A DNA stretch of 54,943 nucleotides from Flagellimonas abyssi (GCF_019457905.1 NZ_JAHZSV010000033.1:1-54943), one strand, 5' to 3'. Shown: positions 8,695 to 16,958, counted from the stretch's first letter. Made by a program: numbers and translations. The notes: generated by a model not told the origin, from the sequence alone.

Positions 8695-9081
8695 TTAACC
8701 TTTTTTTTCGTTGTAGTTTTTTAATCGAGTTTCAATGGCTTGAATTTCTTTTAACTTGTTAGTTAAATCGGATAATTCTAAGTTTGGGAATTCACTTTTT
8801 AAATATTCAATTTTATCTTCATTGCCACAATTGCCTGGGCAAGAGTCCACGGCCTTTACAATTCCAATAGCAAGTGCTTTTCGATAGACTTCATCCAGCA
8901 GTAAGTAATGTGCTTTTTGAATCCCCTTATCAATGGATTTGAACTGTATGTTTATTTGTTCGGGGTCCTTTCCTTCATCAAGCATTTTAACAATGCCGTT
9001 TAATTGACCACTCAAAGTTTTTAATCTGGATTTAATATCCAAGATTAAATCAGTAGGTAATTTGTACTGTTCTCCTTTCAT
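8695..9081 (-). CDS. CsoR/RcnR-family (DUF156) metal-responsive regulator, variant
   Basis: All-helical repressor family whose members leave DNA on binding Cu(I), Ni or other ligands. The N-terminal 75 residues match (IKSRLKTLSGQLNGIVKMLDEG). In CsoR, Cu(I) is bound by Cys, His and Cys; here the first Cys position appears to be Asp/Pro (about 39-40), His58 seems kept, and the position four residues later is Leu. Instead the protein has a 45-residue extension with CPGNC (C81, C85). It therefore probably senses something other than Cu(I) by the classic site. It lies 9 bases downstream of merA and upstream of a promoter with a G-tract. Confidence 0.85.
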   Translation of the reverse strand: MKGEQYKLPTDLILDIKSRLKTLSGQLNGIVKMLDEGKDPEQINIQFKSIDKGIQKAHYLLLDEVYRKALAIGIVKAVDSCPGNCGNEDKIEYLKSEFPNLELSDLTNKLKEIQAIETRLKNYNEKKG

Positions 9082-9090
9082 AACTCAAAC

Positions 9091-10797
9091 TTAACTCGCG
9101 CAGCAACTTAATTTGGAAACATCTTTCCCAAAGGTAATCGCTGCCAGTTTAACAGATTCTCCTAAAGTTAAATATGGATAAAAGCTTTCTGCTAAATCTT
9201 TTACAGTGATTCCAAATTTAATAGCCATACTCAATTGTTGTATCAGTTCACCACCTTCAGGTGCAACTACTCTTGCGCCTATTAATTTATCGGTTTCAGT
9301 GTTGCGTATCAGTTTTATGAACCCTCTGGTATCTTGAGCTGCCAAGGCTCTTGGAACGTGAATTAAATCAAGTTTACTGACTTCAAAAGGAATTTCCTTT
9401 TTTTCTGCTTCAATTTCATCTATACCTGCTCCTGCGATTTGAGGGTCTGTAAATACTACCCAAGGTAATGATGAATAATCAATACTTGTTTTTGTTGATG
9501 AAAACGCATTGTGCACTGCTGTACTACCTTCGGTTGCTGCTGTATAAACAAATGCCGGTGTAATGGTGACATCTCCTGCTGCATAAATATTGGAAATATT
9601 GGTTTCCATTTTTTCATTTACAATAATATGGCCGCTTACTGTTAACTTTAGGCCGATATTCTCAAGCCCTAATTTAGAGGTGTTAGGCTTCGTCCCTGTA
9701 GCCACCACAATATGTCCTTTTTCAACAATTTGAGTTGTGGAACCATCAGGACAATTACAATGAATAATTGTATCGTTACCTTTCTTTTCAAATTTAAACG
9801 CTCTAAAGTTTGGAAGGATTTCAATCCCTTCACTTTTCATTTGTTCTACCAAAACATCTGTAATATCTTTTGTTTGACTGCGTAATGGCCTGTCGGTAAA
9901 TTCAATGATACGTACTTTTACACCCAATCTGTTGTAAGCCATCGCAATTTCCAAACCAATATAACCAGCTCCCATAATGGTCAAACTTTCAGGTTTTTCC
10001 TCTAAATCGAACAAGGTCACATTGGTTAAATAACCAACCTCATTCAGTCCTTCAATATTTGGAATATTGGTAGTTGCTCCTGTTGCCATTAGAATGTTGG
10101 TTGCTGTGTAGGTGTCTTTTCCATCCACAAGGATTGTTTTATTATCAACAAGTTCAGCCCAACCTGTACGCATTATCAGGTTTTCAAAATCACTTACCAC
10201 ATCCATATATTTTTGTTGCTGAAGTGAAGCAACCAATGCTTTTTTATCTTTTATGGTTTGTGTAAAATCAATGTCTGCTCCTTTAGGTTTTATACCCTTA
10301 AAATTGGAATGCGTAGCGAGACGTACCGTTTCGGCAGCCCGAATAAGGTTTTTAGACGGTACACAACCCACATTTACGCAAGTGCCACCAAAATCTAATC
10401 CTGCATTTACCATAAGTGTTGTGAGCCCTAAACCTTCAGCTTTAATGGCTGCTGAAAATGCAGCTGAACCACCACCAATAATTATTAAATCGAATTGATT
10501 TTGGCCTTTGGAATTTACAGCGGAAACCTCTTCCTCGTCGACATTATTTACAACCGAATAATCACCAACGCTGTTTATAGCATCTATTACATTTGCCTTA
10601 CTCATCTTATCAGCATCAAAATTAAATTCGCCTTTTCCGGTTTCGTGGTTAACTGTGGAACTTAAAACTCCTTCAGTTGCGTTCATATCCTTTTCGATAT
10701 GTGTTGCACAACCTTCACAGGTCATACCCTCAATTTCCAATGTAATGGTTTCTCTATTTTGAGGCATTTTGATTTTCATTTTAGCTGTATTTTTCAT
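9091..10797 (-). CDS. merA: mercuric reductase MerA with N-terminal HMA domain
   Basis: Cytoplasmic flavoenzyme that reduces Hg(II) to Hg(0) with NADPH. Features of the 568 residues: HMA domain with MTCEGC (C27, C30); FAD-binding IIGGGSAAFSAA near 106-117; redox-active C140 and C145 in GTCVNVGCVPSK; NAD-binding GAGYIGLEIA; and the C-terminal vicinal pair C565-C566 in LSCCAS, which is specific to MerA and separates it from dihydrolipoamide dehydrogenase. Length is normal. It follows merP by 29 bases. No organomercurial lyase (merB) was seen, so resistance should be limited to inorganic mercury. Confidence 0.97.
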   Translation of the reverse strand: MKNTAKMKIKMPQNRETITLEIEGMTCEGCATHIEKDMNATEGVLSSTVNHETGKGEFNFDADKMSKANVIDAINSVGDYSVVNNVDEEEVSAVNSKGQNQFDLIIIGGGSAAFSAAIKAEGLGLTTLMVNAGLDFGGTCVNVGCVPSKNLIRAAETVRLATHSNFKGIKPKGADIDFTQTIKDKKALVASLQQQKYMDVVSDFENLIMRTGWAELVDNKTILVDGKDTYTATNILMATGATTNIPNIEGLNEVGYLTNVTLFDLEEKPESLTIMGAGYIGLEIAMAYNRLGVKVRIIEFTDRPLRSQTKDITDVLVEQMKSEGIEILPNFRAFKFEKKGNDTIIHCNCPDGSTTQIVEKGHIVVATGTKPNTSKLGLENIGLKLTVSGHIIVNEKMETNISNIYAAGDVTITPAFVYTAATEGSTAVHNAFSSTKTSIDYSSLPWVVFTDPQIAGAGIDEIEAEKKEIPFEVSKLDLIHVPRALAAQDTRGFIKLIRNTETDKLIGARVVAPEGGELIQQLSMAIKFGITVKDLAESFYPYLTLGESVKLAAITFGKDVSKLSCCAS

Positions 10798-10826
10798 TGA
10801 AATCGGTACTGTTTACTTATTAAAAA

Positions 10827-11168
10827 TTAGACCTTCCCTTTAATTACTTCGGCCTTAAACCCTTTCTTTTCTATGATAAGTTTTAGGGCTTTGATACTTG
10901 TTTTTGAACCATCAAACTCAATAACAGCAATATCTCCAGGGTATTCAACCGAATGTTCCAAAACACCATCTACTTCCTTTAATGCATTATAAATAGCATT
11001 GGAACAACCAGCACAAGTAATGCCTGTAATTTTAAATTTCACCGTGGTTGCATTGTGTTTCTTTGAAGCTACTTCCACAACTTGATTTGTAACCTCCTTG
11101 CTTTGTGATTTGGCCTGAAAAGAAAACAGCATTAAAGCCAAAATAGGCACTATTGATAGTTTTTTCAT
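10827..11168 (-). CDS. merP: MerP-like periplasmic HMA protein
   Basis: 113 residues with a signal peptide of about 22 residues (hydrophobic IVPILALMLF, ending near KSQ) and one HMA domain with ITCAGC (C52, C55). MerP binds Hg(II) in the periplasm and passes it to MerT. It lies between merTP and merA, 17 bases after merTP, so the operon has a separate MerP in addition to the MerP-like domain on each MerT. Confidence 0.9.
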   Translation of the reverse strand: MKKLSIVPILALMLFSFQAKSQSKEVTNQVVEVASKKHNATTVKFKITGITCAGCSNAIYNALKEVDGVLEHSVEYPGDIAVIEFDGSKTSIKALKLIIEKKGFKAEVIKGKV

Positions 11169-11185
11169 AATGGGTAATTTTGCGT

Positions 11186-11800
11186 TTATTTATCTTTTAT
11201 AACTTTGTATCCTGTTGAATTAATTGCCTTTTCAATAGCTACTTTAGAGGTTTTAGACTTATCAAACTCTACGATGGCATTTCCCTTTTCATACGAAGGG
11301 GTTACATTTATAATACCGTCCAATTCATTTACAGCGTGTTTTATGCTTTCTTCACAGCCAGCACAAGTCATTCCTTGAACATTAAAGTTTACAGTTTGAA
11401 TATTTGATTGGTTTACAATGACCACTTCTTTTTTATTATCCGGATAAAAAATGGATGAATAATATGGAAATGCCAGCATTATAATTGCAAATGCTGTTAC
11501 TATTCCCAAAAAGGTTTTTGACTGTATAAATTTTGATTTTCCTTCCTTACCGGCAGGCAGGTCGTCCGTATCGCATTCACAATCGATTTCTTTTTGAGGT
11601 TTTAGTTTTTGATACCAAGCAAAGCCGAGCACTAAAATTGTTAGCCCGATTAGATAAGGTCTAAAAGGCTCAAGCCAAGAAAATGTTGAGGCAATTCCAC
11701 TTGTTCCCGCGATTAAAGCCAAAACGGGTGTAATACAACATAAAGAGGCTGTAATTGCAGTTAACAAACCTGCACCAATTAATTTGTTTTCACTTTTCAT
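11186..11800 (-). CDS. MerTP fusion, mercuric ion transporter (first copy)
   Basis: 204 residues. First helix with C21-C22 (SLCCITP), three to four helices in all, a cytoplasmic loop with C74 and C76 (DCEC), and a C-terminal HMA domain with MTCAGC (C146, C149). It would take up Hg(II) delivered by MerP and pass it to MerA. Its start codon overlaps the stop of the ArsR-type regulator by 4 bases, so both are one message. It shares length and layout with the copy at 7739-8353 but has clearly diverged, most of all in the loop. Confidence 0.92.
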   Translation of the reverse strand: MKSENKLIGAGLLTAITASLCCITPVLALIAGTSGIASTFSWLEPFRPYLIGLTILVLGFAWYQKLKPQKEIDCECDTDDLPAGKEGKSKFIQSKTFLGIVTAFAIIMLAFPYYSSIFYPDNKKEVVIVNQSNIQTVNFNVQGMTCAGCEESIKHAVNELDGIINVTPSYEKGNAIVEFDKSKTSKVAIEKAINSTGYKVIKDK

Positions 11801-12171
11801 ATCGTTTCTAAAACTTTGTTTTTATCGAGTATTTCAAAAAACGGATTTAATAATGTTGAATATTCAGGGGTTAGTGAGTAAAAAATCGTTTGAGCATCTC
11901 TTTCGGTTTCCAATAAATTTCTGTCCTTCATTTTTCTCAAATGTTGAGAGATAGCAGAAATATTCATTTCGAGAATATCACTTAAGTCGCAAACGCAAAG
12001 TCGTTTCTCCTCAAAGAGTAGGTAAAGAATTTTTAGCCGAACATTATTTCCGACTAAAGAAAGTCCATTTGCCAAATAGTCAAACGATTCATTTAATTCT
12101 GAAACTGTCTTTTTACAACGGTTTATCTGTTCAATATCTGCCTGTTGTCTAATGCAAGAATTATTTTTCAT
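11797..12171 (-). CDS. ArsR/SmtB-family repressor of the mer operon
   Basis: Winged-helix repressor of 124 residues that would bind operator DNA and be released by Hg(II) or another soft metal. Helix 3 carries LCVCDL (C59, C61), the ArsR-type thiol metal site; further thiols are C6 and C19 near the N-terminus, as in CadC-like sensors. The recognition segment is MNISAISQHLRKMKDRNLL. It is the first gene of the mer operon, and a dyad overlapping its own promoter is the likely operator. It takes the role that MerR has in proteobacterial mer operons. Confidence 0.92.
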   Translation of the reverse strand: MKNNSCIRQQADIEQINRCKKTVSELNESFDYLANGLSLVGNNVRLKILYLLFEEKRLCVCDLSDILEMNISAISQHLRKMKDRNLLETERDAQTIFYSLTPEYSTLLNPFFEILDKNKVLETI

Positions 12172-12175
12172 AAGG

Positions 12176-12205
12176 CAAAGTTACAATTATTTCTTATTTA
12201 AGCAA
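12176..12205 (-). promoter_or_regulatory. mer operon promoter (TTG-N19-TAACTTTG)
   Basis: On the minus strand TTG (12203-12205) is followed after 19 bases by TAACTTTG (12176-12183), an exact match to the Bacteroidota promoter pattern. Only 4 bases separate the box from the ATG of the ArsR-type gene, so transcription should begin at or very near the start codon, giving a leaderless or almost leaderless message. Confidence 0.8.
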
Positions 12206-12216
12206 ATACTTAAATA
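12195..12216. promoter_or_regulatory. probable ArsR-type operator of the mer operon
   Basis: Perfect inverted repeat TATTTAAG-N6-CTTAAATA. It covers the TTG element of the mer promoter, so a bound repressor would block RNA polymerase. Size and AT-rich composition are typical of ArsR/SmtB operators, and the gene just downstream encodes such a repressor. Confidence 0.75.
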
Positions 12217-12313
12217 CAAAAAAGAATGATATGTAAATTTTGATCATTATGTTCCTTTTGTTTTGATTTGTGTTTTGCAAAAACTAAAACTACCGAAATG
12301 TACATCTGTTCTT

Positions 12314-12961
12314 TTAGCTTGTAGGTGAAGGTATTGCTGGCTTTACAGTTAATTGTCTTTTAAAACTACAAAACAGAAAATTCTGTATGGTGTTGAATGG
12401 TGTTGTGTGGTCCTCTGATACACAGCGAATTTTGTCAAATCCTTTTTTTAATTCCGATGTTAATTCCTCTTCATTGTATTGTTTTATTTCAAGTCCGCTA
12501 CATTTTTTTGGTCCGTTTTGTGAAAAGGTTCCTATTATTAAATAACCTCTTACAAATATTGTCGCTATGTTAGTATATTTTTTAATCTGGTCATCTGTTG
12601 TAAGAAAATGAAAAGTTGCTCTGTCGTGCCAAACATCGAAAGATGTATCTGGTTCAAATTCGGTAATGTCGCTTACAATCCAATTTACTTTACTTGCCTT
12701 TTCTCCCAGTCTTTTTTTAGCTTTCGCAATTGCTTTTTCTGAAATATCAAGTACAGTAATGTTATTATACCCTTCCTTAAGTAAATAGTCAACAAGTTTA
12801 CTGTCGCCACCACCAATGTCTATAATTTTTGCCTTTTTATTTAGTTTGAACGAACGTATAAACTTCAGTGAAGTTTTTGGTATTTCTTGCGTCCAACTTA
12901 CCTGGTCTGGATTTTTAGTTTCGTGAACTGTTTCCCAATGTTTCTTTCTGTCTAATTTCAT
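12314..12961 (-). CDS. class I SAM-dependent methyltransferase
   Basis: 215 residues with the SAM-binding motif I IIDIGGGDS (about 46-54), motif II LDIS (71-74) and an acidic stretch VSDITEF. The beginning (KKHWETVHETKNPDQVSW) matches a small soluble group that is often found in metal-resistance islands, related in fold to thiopurine/tellurite methyltransferases. The substrate is not evident. It stands alone between the mer operon and the AraC-type regulator, preceded by a 10-base-arm dyad. Confidence 0.88.
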   Translation of the reverse strand: MKLDRKKHWETVHETKNPDQVSWTQEIPKTSLKFIRSFKLNKKAKIIDIGGGDSKLVDYLLKEGYNNITVLDISEKAIAKAKKRLGEKASKVNWIVSDITEFEPDTSFDVWHDRATFHFLTTDDQIKKYTNIATIFVRGYLIIGTFSQNGPKKCSGLEIKQYNEEELTSELKKGFDKIRCVSEDHTTPFNTIQNFLFCSFKRQLTVKPAIPSPTS

Positions 12962-12987
12962 TTTGATATCTAAATTCGGTTCATTGG

Positions 12988-13014
12988 TAAATCAATATAT
13001 CATCTATTGATTTA
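12988..13014. promoter_or_regulatory. 27-base dyad upstream of the methyltransferase
   Basis: TAAATCAATA and TATTGATTTA form a perfect inverted repeat with a 7-base spacer, 27 bases before the methyltransferase start and 30 bases after the AraC-type stop. No T-run follows on either strand, so an operator is more likely than a terminator. Confidence 0.5.
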
Positions 13015-13043
13015 AATATCCCTTTAATAGTGGTAAACACACC

Positions 13044-13610
13044 TTAAATCTCATCCAAGGATTTTCGGTTTTTGTCTACAGATTTCTTGAACTGCGTAGG
13101 TGTCATTCCAGTTACTTTTTTGAATTGATTGCTTAAGTACGCAACGCTACTATAATGTAATTGAAAAGCTATCTCACTCAAGGTTAATTCATCATAGACA
13201 ATAAGTTCTTTTACACGTTCAATTTTTTGGTTGATGATGTATTGCTCGAACGTGATGCTTTCTACCGACGAGAATAGGGAACTTAAATATTTATAATCCA
13301 AGTTAAGTTCGCCAGTAACAATATCTGCCCATTTTAATTCGGTCTTTTCATTGGAATAATGTATTTTCTCAATTACCAAATTTTTCATTTGCTCGATAAG
13401 CAGACTTTTACGGTCGTCAATCAAACTAAATCCTGCATTTTGTAGCTTTTTTTGCAAAGATTTTTTTTCGAATTCATTGAGCATCGAAACCAATTCTACT
13501 TCTCCTAACTTGACAGCTTTGTAATCAATGTTCAATCCTACCAAAATTTGGGAAACTGCCGATATACATCTCGGACAGACCATATTTTTTATGTGGATGG
13601 TATTATTCAT
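13044..13610 (-). CDS. AraC-family regulator with N-terminal HMA-like metal domain
   Basis: 188 residues. The first 65 look like a heavy-metal-associated domain (HIKNMVCPRCISAV, C12 and C15), and the last 100 are an AraC-type double helix-turn-helix (LTLSEIAFQLHYSSVAYLSNQFKKV, then GMTPTQF). It should act as a one-component metal-sensing activator, with the HMA-like part in place of the usual cupin ligand domain. The start ATG overlaps the stop of a small membrane-protein gene, and the large copper block lies upstream in the same direction. A homologue of the same design is at 29392-29973. Confidence 0.88.
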   Translation of the reverse strand: MNNTIHIKNMVCPRCISAVSQILVGLNIDYKAVKLGEVELVSMLNEFEKKSLQKKLQNAGFSLIDDRKSLLIEQMKNLVIEKIHYSNEKTELKWADIVTGELNLDYKYLSSLFSSVESITFEQYIINQKIERVKELIVYDELTLSEIAFQLHYSSVAYLSNQFKKVTGMTPTQFKKSVDKNRKSLDEI

Positions 13611-13789
13611 AGGTTGAACAAATGCCTAATAAAATCTAAATTTAGATATATGATTAGTATTACAGCAGCAATAAATAATCCTATCATCGCTGAAATTCCG
13701 ATAACCTTATCTTTTTTTGTAATCGGATTTTTCTGTTTATATGTATTTTTCTTGTTTTTTCTTCTATTTCTTCTACTTTCACTCATCAT
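13607..13789 (-). CDS. small basic single-helix membrane protein
   Basis: About 60 residues if translation begins at ATG 13789 (the frame is open to a TTG at 13837). An AGGAG sequence lies just before the two tandem ATG codons, a rare clear Shine-Dalgarno in this window, and supports this start. The N-terminus is very basic (SRRNRRKNKK), followed by one transmembrane helix (GISAMIGLFIAAVILIIYL). It overlaps the AraC-type regulator by 4 bases and lies 64 bases after the CusB-like gene. Function unknown; it may influence expression of the regulator through coupling. Confidence 0.6.
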   Translation of the reverse strand: MMSESRRNRRKNKKNTYKQKNPITKKDKVIGISAMIGLFIAAVILIIYLNLDFIRHLFNL

Positions 13790-13853
13790 CTTTCTCCTCT
13801 TTAAAATATTAAAGGCTGAAGAATCCGCTTTTACCAATTAACTCTAACCCTGA

Positions 13854-15656
13854 TTATTTTAACGTATCTCTAACCTCACCACAGGTTAACATTGCTTCGC
13901 CATAATATGGGTTACGGACTTCTTCCTCTAAACTTATCCAGTACGCTCCCTTATTATTGTCTGCCATTGGACAAAACTGGATATAAACATTTTCATTGAC
14001 CCCAAAGAGCTGTACACTACTTATCATATGCGCAGACAAATGCTTAAAATGCCCTCTTTGTTTTGAAATATCCGTATTACTTGAAATAGCATTTGCCGAA
14101 GTATTTAATTCCTTCTGAATGGTCATCCAATGGTTATGTGCTTTTTCATCAGACAACAACTTCATATCTACATTTTTCAGGGATTGTATTATTTGCATTC
14201 CTGCTTGTTGTGCATTTTTGGCATCATCATTAACCAAAGCATCTTTCAAAAGAATATAATCCTCAAACACCTGTTTTAACTGGCCTTGAAATTTGTTTGA
14301 AACAGCTATCCTTTCTTTCATTTCTGAATGGTCAGTATTCCCCTTACTATCATCAGAATTGTTTCCTTGCATACCTAAATGCCCTTCGTGACCGGTCATT
14401 GTTTTGCCACCAGCAGTGTTCATCATAGATTTTTTGCCTTGTAATTGTGCAGCAGCATCTACTGTAAACGTGCCATTAGTTACCACTTCATCACCATTTT
14501 GAAGACCTTCAATTATGGTATAGGTGTCTCCATTGGCATTACCGAGTAAGACCTCTCTCATTTCAAAAACAGCTTCGTTAGGATTAGTTTTAATATAAAC
14601 TACAGAACGTTCACCAGTCCACATCACAGCTGTAGCAGGAACTGTTATTTTACTTGAAGTGCTTTCTTGAGCACCTTCAATTTTACCTTCGACAAACATA
14701 CCTGGTTTAAATAGGTCGTTCTTATTATTAAGTACTGCTCTAACTACGACGGTACGTGTAGAAGAATTTAATAAAGGGTCAATAAATGAAACTTTTGCAT
14801 CAAATACTTCATTGCGATACGCATTGGTAGTCACTTTAATGGTTTGACCAACTTTCAAGGAAGCAATCTGATTCTCATAGGCATCAAATTCTGCCCAAAC
14901 CGTATTGAGGTTGGCTATTTTATATAAGGGCTGTCCTTGTTTTACATAGTCACCTTCTTCTACCATTTTATGGGTCACTGTTCCTGAAACTGTAGCAAAA
15001 ACCGGAAAATATTCTTGCACTTTTCCAGCAGCTTCTATGGCATTAATTTGCTTTTCTGAAAGTTTCCATAATTTAAGCTTGTTTTTTACAGCCTTATACA
15101 ATTCTGGTTGCGATTCTTTTATAGATGAGGCTGTAAGTAACTCTTGCTGAGCTGCAACTAAATCTGGTGAATATATGGTGGCCAAGCGTTGACCTGCACC
15201 AACACGTTCTCCAGTAGAATTAACATATAATTGTTCTATTCTACCACCAAAATAGGTTACTTGTACAGCATTGGATTCTTCATTGGCTTTTATCTTTCCA
15301 GATAACTTTAGAAAATTATTCCCGATTTCACCCTCACCAACAATGGATGTTTGAATGTTGGCCAATGCCATTGCATTATCTGTCATTTTAAACTGATCTG
15401 CCATAAGACCATCTGCTCCTGCTTCAGCAGGTATTAAATCCATTCCACAAATTGGGCAGTCACCAGGTTCTGGTTGCATAATCTGTGGATGCATAGAGCA
15501 AGTCCACATTTGATTAGAAGCAATTTCTTCTGAATGATTGTGATTCTCCGTAACCTCATTTGTTGCACTATCAGCAGAATCTCCACCAAAAATTAGAAAG
15601 CCACCCAATAGGCCAACAATCAACGCAACACCTATGTAAATGATGTTTTTATTCAT
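13854..15656 (-). CDS. cusB: CusB-like RND efflux adaptor with HMBD and DUF3347 domains
   Basis: Periplasmic adaptor that links the inner-membrane pump CusA to the outer-membrane channel and delivers Cu(I)/Ag(I). Of 600 residues: membrane anchor at 5-23; heavy-metal-binding domain WTCSMHPQI...GDCPICGMDL at 51-74; the HlyD/CusB-type barrel-sandwich and beta-barrel regions in the middle; a His/Met linker near 415-440; and a C-terminal DUF3347 domain (about 450-600) ending FCPM...NPYYGEAMLTCG. This third domain also occurs alone in two genes of the same block. Its partners CusA and TolC are encoded about 7 kb upstream. Confidence 0.93.
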   Translation of the reverse strand: MNKNIIYIGVALIVGLLGGFLIFGGDSADSATNEVTENHNHSEEIASNQMWTCSMHPQIMQPEPGDCPICGMDLIPAEAGADGLMADQFKMTDNAMALANIQTSIVGEGEIGNNFLKLSGKIKANEESNAVQVTYFGGRIEQLYVNSTGERVGAGQRLATIYSPDLVAAQQELLTASSIKESQPELYKAVKNKLKLWKLSEKQINAIEAAGKVQEYFPVFATVSGTVTHKMVEEGDYVKQGQPLYKIANLNTVWAEFDAYENQIASLKVGQTIKVTTNAYRNEVFDAKVSFIDPLLNSSTRTVVVRAVLNNKNDLFKPGMFVEGKIEGAQESTSSKITVPATAVMWTGERSVVYIKTNPNEAVFEMREVLLGNANGDTYTIIEGLQNGDEVVTNGTFTVDAAAQLQGKKSMMNTAGGKTMTGHEGHLGMQGNNSDDSKGNTDHSEMKERIAVSNKFQGQLKQVFEDYILLKDALVNDDAKNAQQAGMQIIQSLKNVDMKLLSDEKAHNHWMTIQKELNTSANAISSNTDISKQRGHFKHLSAHMISSVQLFGVNENVYIQFCPMADNNKGAYWISLEEEVRNPYYGEAMLTCGEVRDTLK

Positions 15657-15661
15657 AATAT

Positions 15662-16372
15662 TTATTTTTTATTTTTTTTACTAATTTTTCTAATGGTCGG
15701 TGATGACGTATACCAGAGCAAAAATCCACTCAAAACAGTAATTAAGCCCAAAAGTGAAAATGCTCTTAAAACAATGGTGTTAAAGTTGTCCCTGCCTTCA
15801 TAATCCATTGTATGTGTCATCCATAAAAAGTCAAACCAGCGCCACGCCCTGTGCCTCACCGTTTGGAATTTTGCATCTGTTATTGAAACGTAGGCTTTCA
15901 ACGCTTCATCCGTATCATAAGAGATAACATAGGCTGGCAACAATTTTTCACGATATTCGTGATGGTCACCCACTTCACTTATCCGTTGGATATTGGCCAC
16001 TTTTAAATTCTCCATCATCTGGTTTTTAGCAATGTACAAGGCTTCATCTTGAGAAATAGTCTTTTTCGCTTCGCCAGTTCTCGCATTATACAATTGCTGA
16101 TTGTTAATCCAATAGTACGGTTCGTTATTGATATCCCTGATTTCTATATCACGAATGCCTTCATTACCTTTAATAAGTGAAGGACTAATAAGGTTGTCAA
16201 AGGTTTTTGGCGCATATTCCATATTACGGAATTGGTCGCCGTGAATGTCATCAATGTTTGTCCAACTGAAGTACATCCCGCTAATCGTCCATATCAAGAA
16301 CTGAATACCTAAGAAAATACCTAAATAGCGATGAACTCTTCTTATTTTTAATGCTGTATGTCTATTTACCAT
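15662..16372 (-). CDS. PepSY-domain membrane protein
   Basis: 236 residues with a first helix GIFLGIQFLIWTISGMYFSW, a periplasmic part with a PepSY-type repeat (EALYIAKNQMMENL...), and a C-terminal helix FSLLGLITVLSGFLLWY. Conserved H and W residues (VHRYLG, WRWFDFLWMTHTMDY) fit the PepSY-associated transmembrane family, some members of which act in metal or haem-linked electron transfer. It is 1 base from the DUF2911 gene and 5 bases from cusB, so it belongs to the copper transcription unit. Precise role unknown. Confidence 0.85.
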   Translation of the reverse strand: MVNRHTALKIRRVHRYLGIFLGIQFLIWTISGMYFSWTNIDDIHGDQFRNMEYAPKTFDNLISPSLIKGNEGIRDIEIRDINNEPYYWINNQQLYNARTGEAKKTISQDEALYIAKNQMMENLKVANIQRISEVGDHHEYREKLLPAYVISYDTDEALKAYVSITDAKFQTVRHRAWRWFDFLWMTHTMDYEGRDNFNTIVLRAFSLLGLITVLSGFLLWYTSSPTIRKISKKNKK

Positions 16373-16373
16373 A

Positions 16374-16958
16374 TTACTGATTTACCTTAAAGTTGAATTT
16401 TATAGAGACCTTCTCCCAACTCAATGAAATTGCACCTTCATTGTCATTAATCTTGTTCACTTGATATTCCAAGTGTTCGGTAACTTCATCTGAAATGATG
16501 GGTTTAACTTTGAAGCGCAAGACATCATCCTTCTCCTCATACTCGTCCTTGCCATGTTGGTCCCAATTTGAATTAAAAATTATGGTCCATTCTTCTTTTG
16601 ATGGAATAGTAAAAAACCCATATTTACCGGCAGGTAACATTTTACCATCAATAATTAAATCCTTATTAGTTTCTATCCAGGTAGCCATATGTGCACCCGC
16701 TTGCCACAACTGGTCATAAGCCAACAACCCACCAAAAATGATTCTATTTCTTACGCCTGGCGACGAATAATCGATATGAATATGGGCATCGCCTATCATT
16801 GCCATCGTTGATGTATGTGGGCTCAAAGGTTTCTTTTTATCTGGTTCTGCAGAAGTTTCTGTGGCTTTTTCCTCAACAACTACCTTTTTCACATCTTGTT
16901 TGCAAGAGACGATTAGCAAAACGATTAGTAATACAGAAAGGTGGATATTTTTTTTCAT
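16374..16958 (-). CDS. DUF2911 lipoprotein
   Basis: 194 residues with a lipoprotein signal (LLIVSC, C19) followed by a DUF2911 domain: HIDYSSPGVRNRIIFGG, WQAGAHMATWIETNKDL and GKYGFFTIPSKEEWTIIFN are typical. Members are common in Bacteroidota and have no known activity. It is tightly packed between the NTF2-like and PepSY genes, which suggests an envelope function in the same copper response. Confidence 0.88.
   Translation of the reverse strand: MKKNIHLSVLLIVLLIVSCKQDVKKVVVEEKATETSAEPDKKKPLSPHTSTMAMIGDAHIHIDYSSPGVRNRIIFGGLLAYDQLWQAGAHMATWIETNKDLIIDGKMLPAGKYGFFTIPSKEEWTIIFNSNWDQHGKDEYEEKDDVLRFKVKPIISDEVTEHLEYQVNKINDNEGAISLSWEKVSIKFNFKVNQ

Noticed and set aside
9091..10797. dihydrolipoamide dehydrogenase
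   Set aside because: The N-terminal HMA domain and the C-terminal vicinal cysteines are specific to mercuric reductase, and the gene lies in a mer operon.
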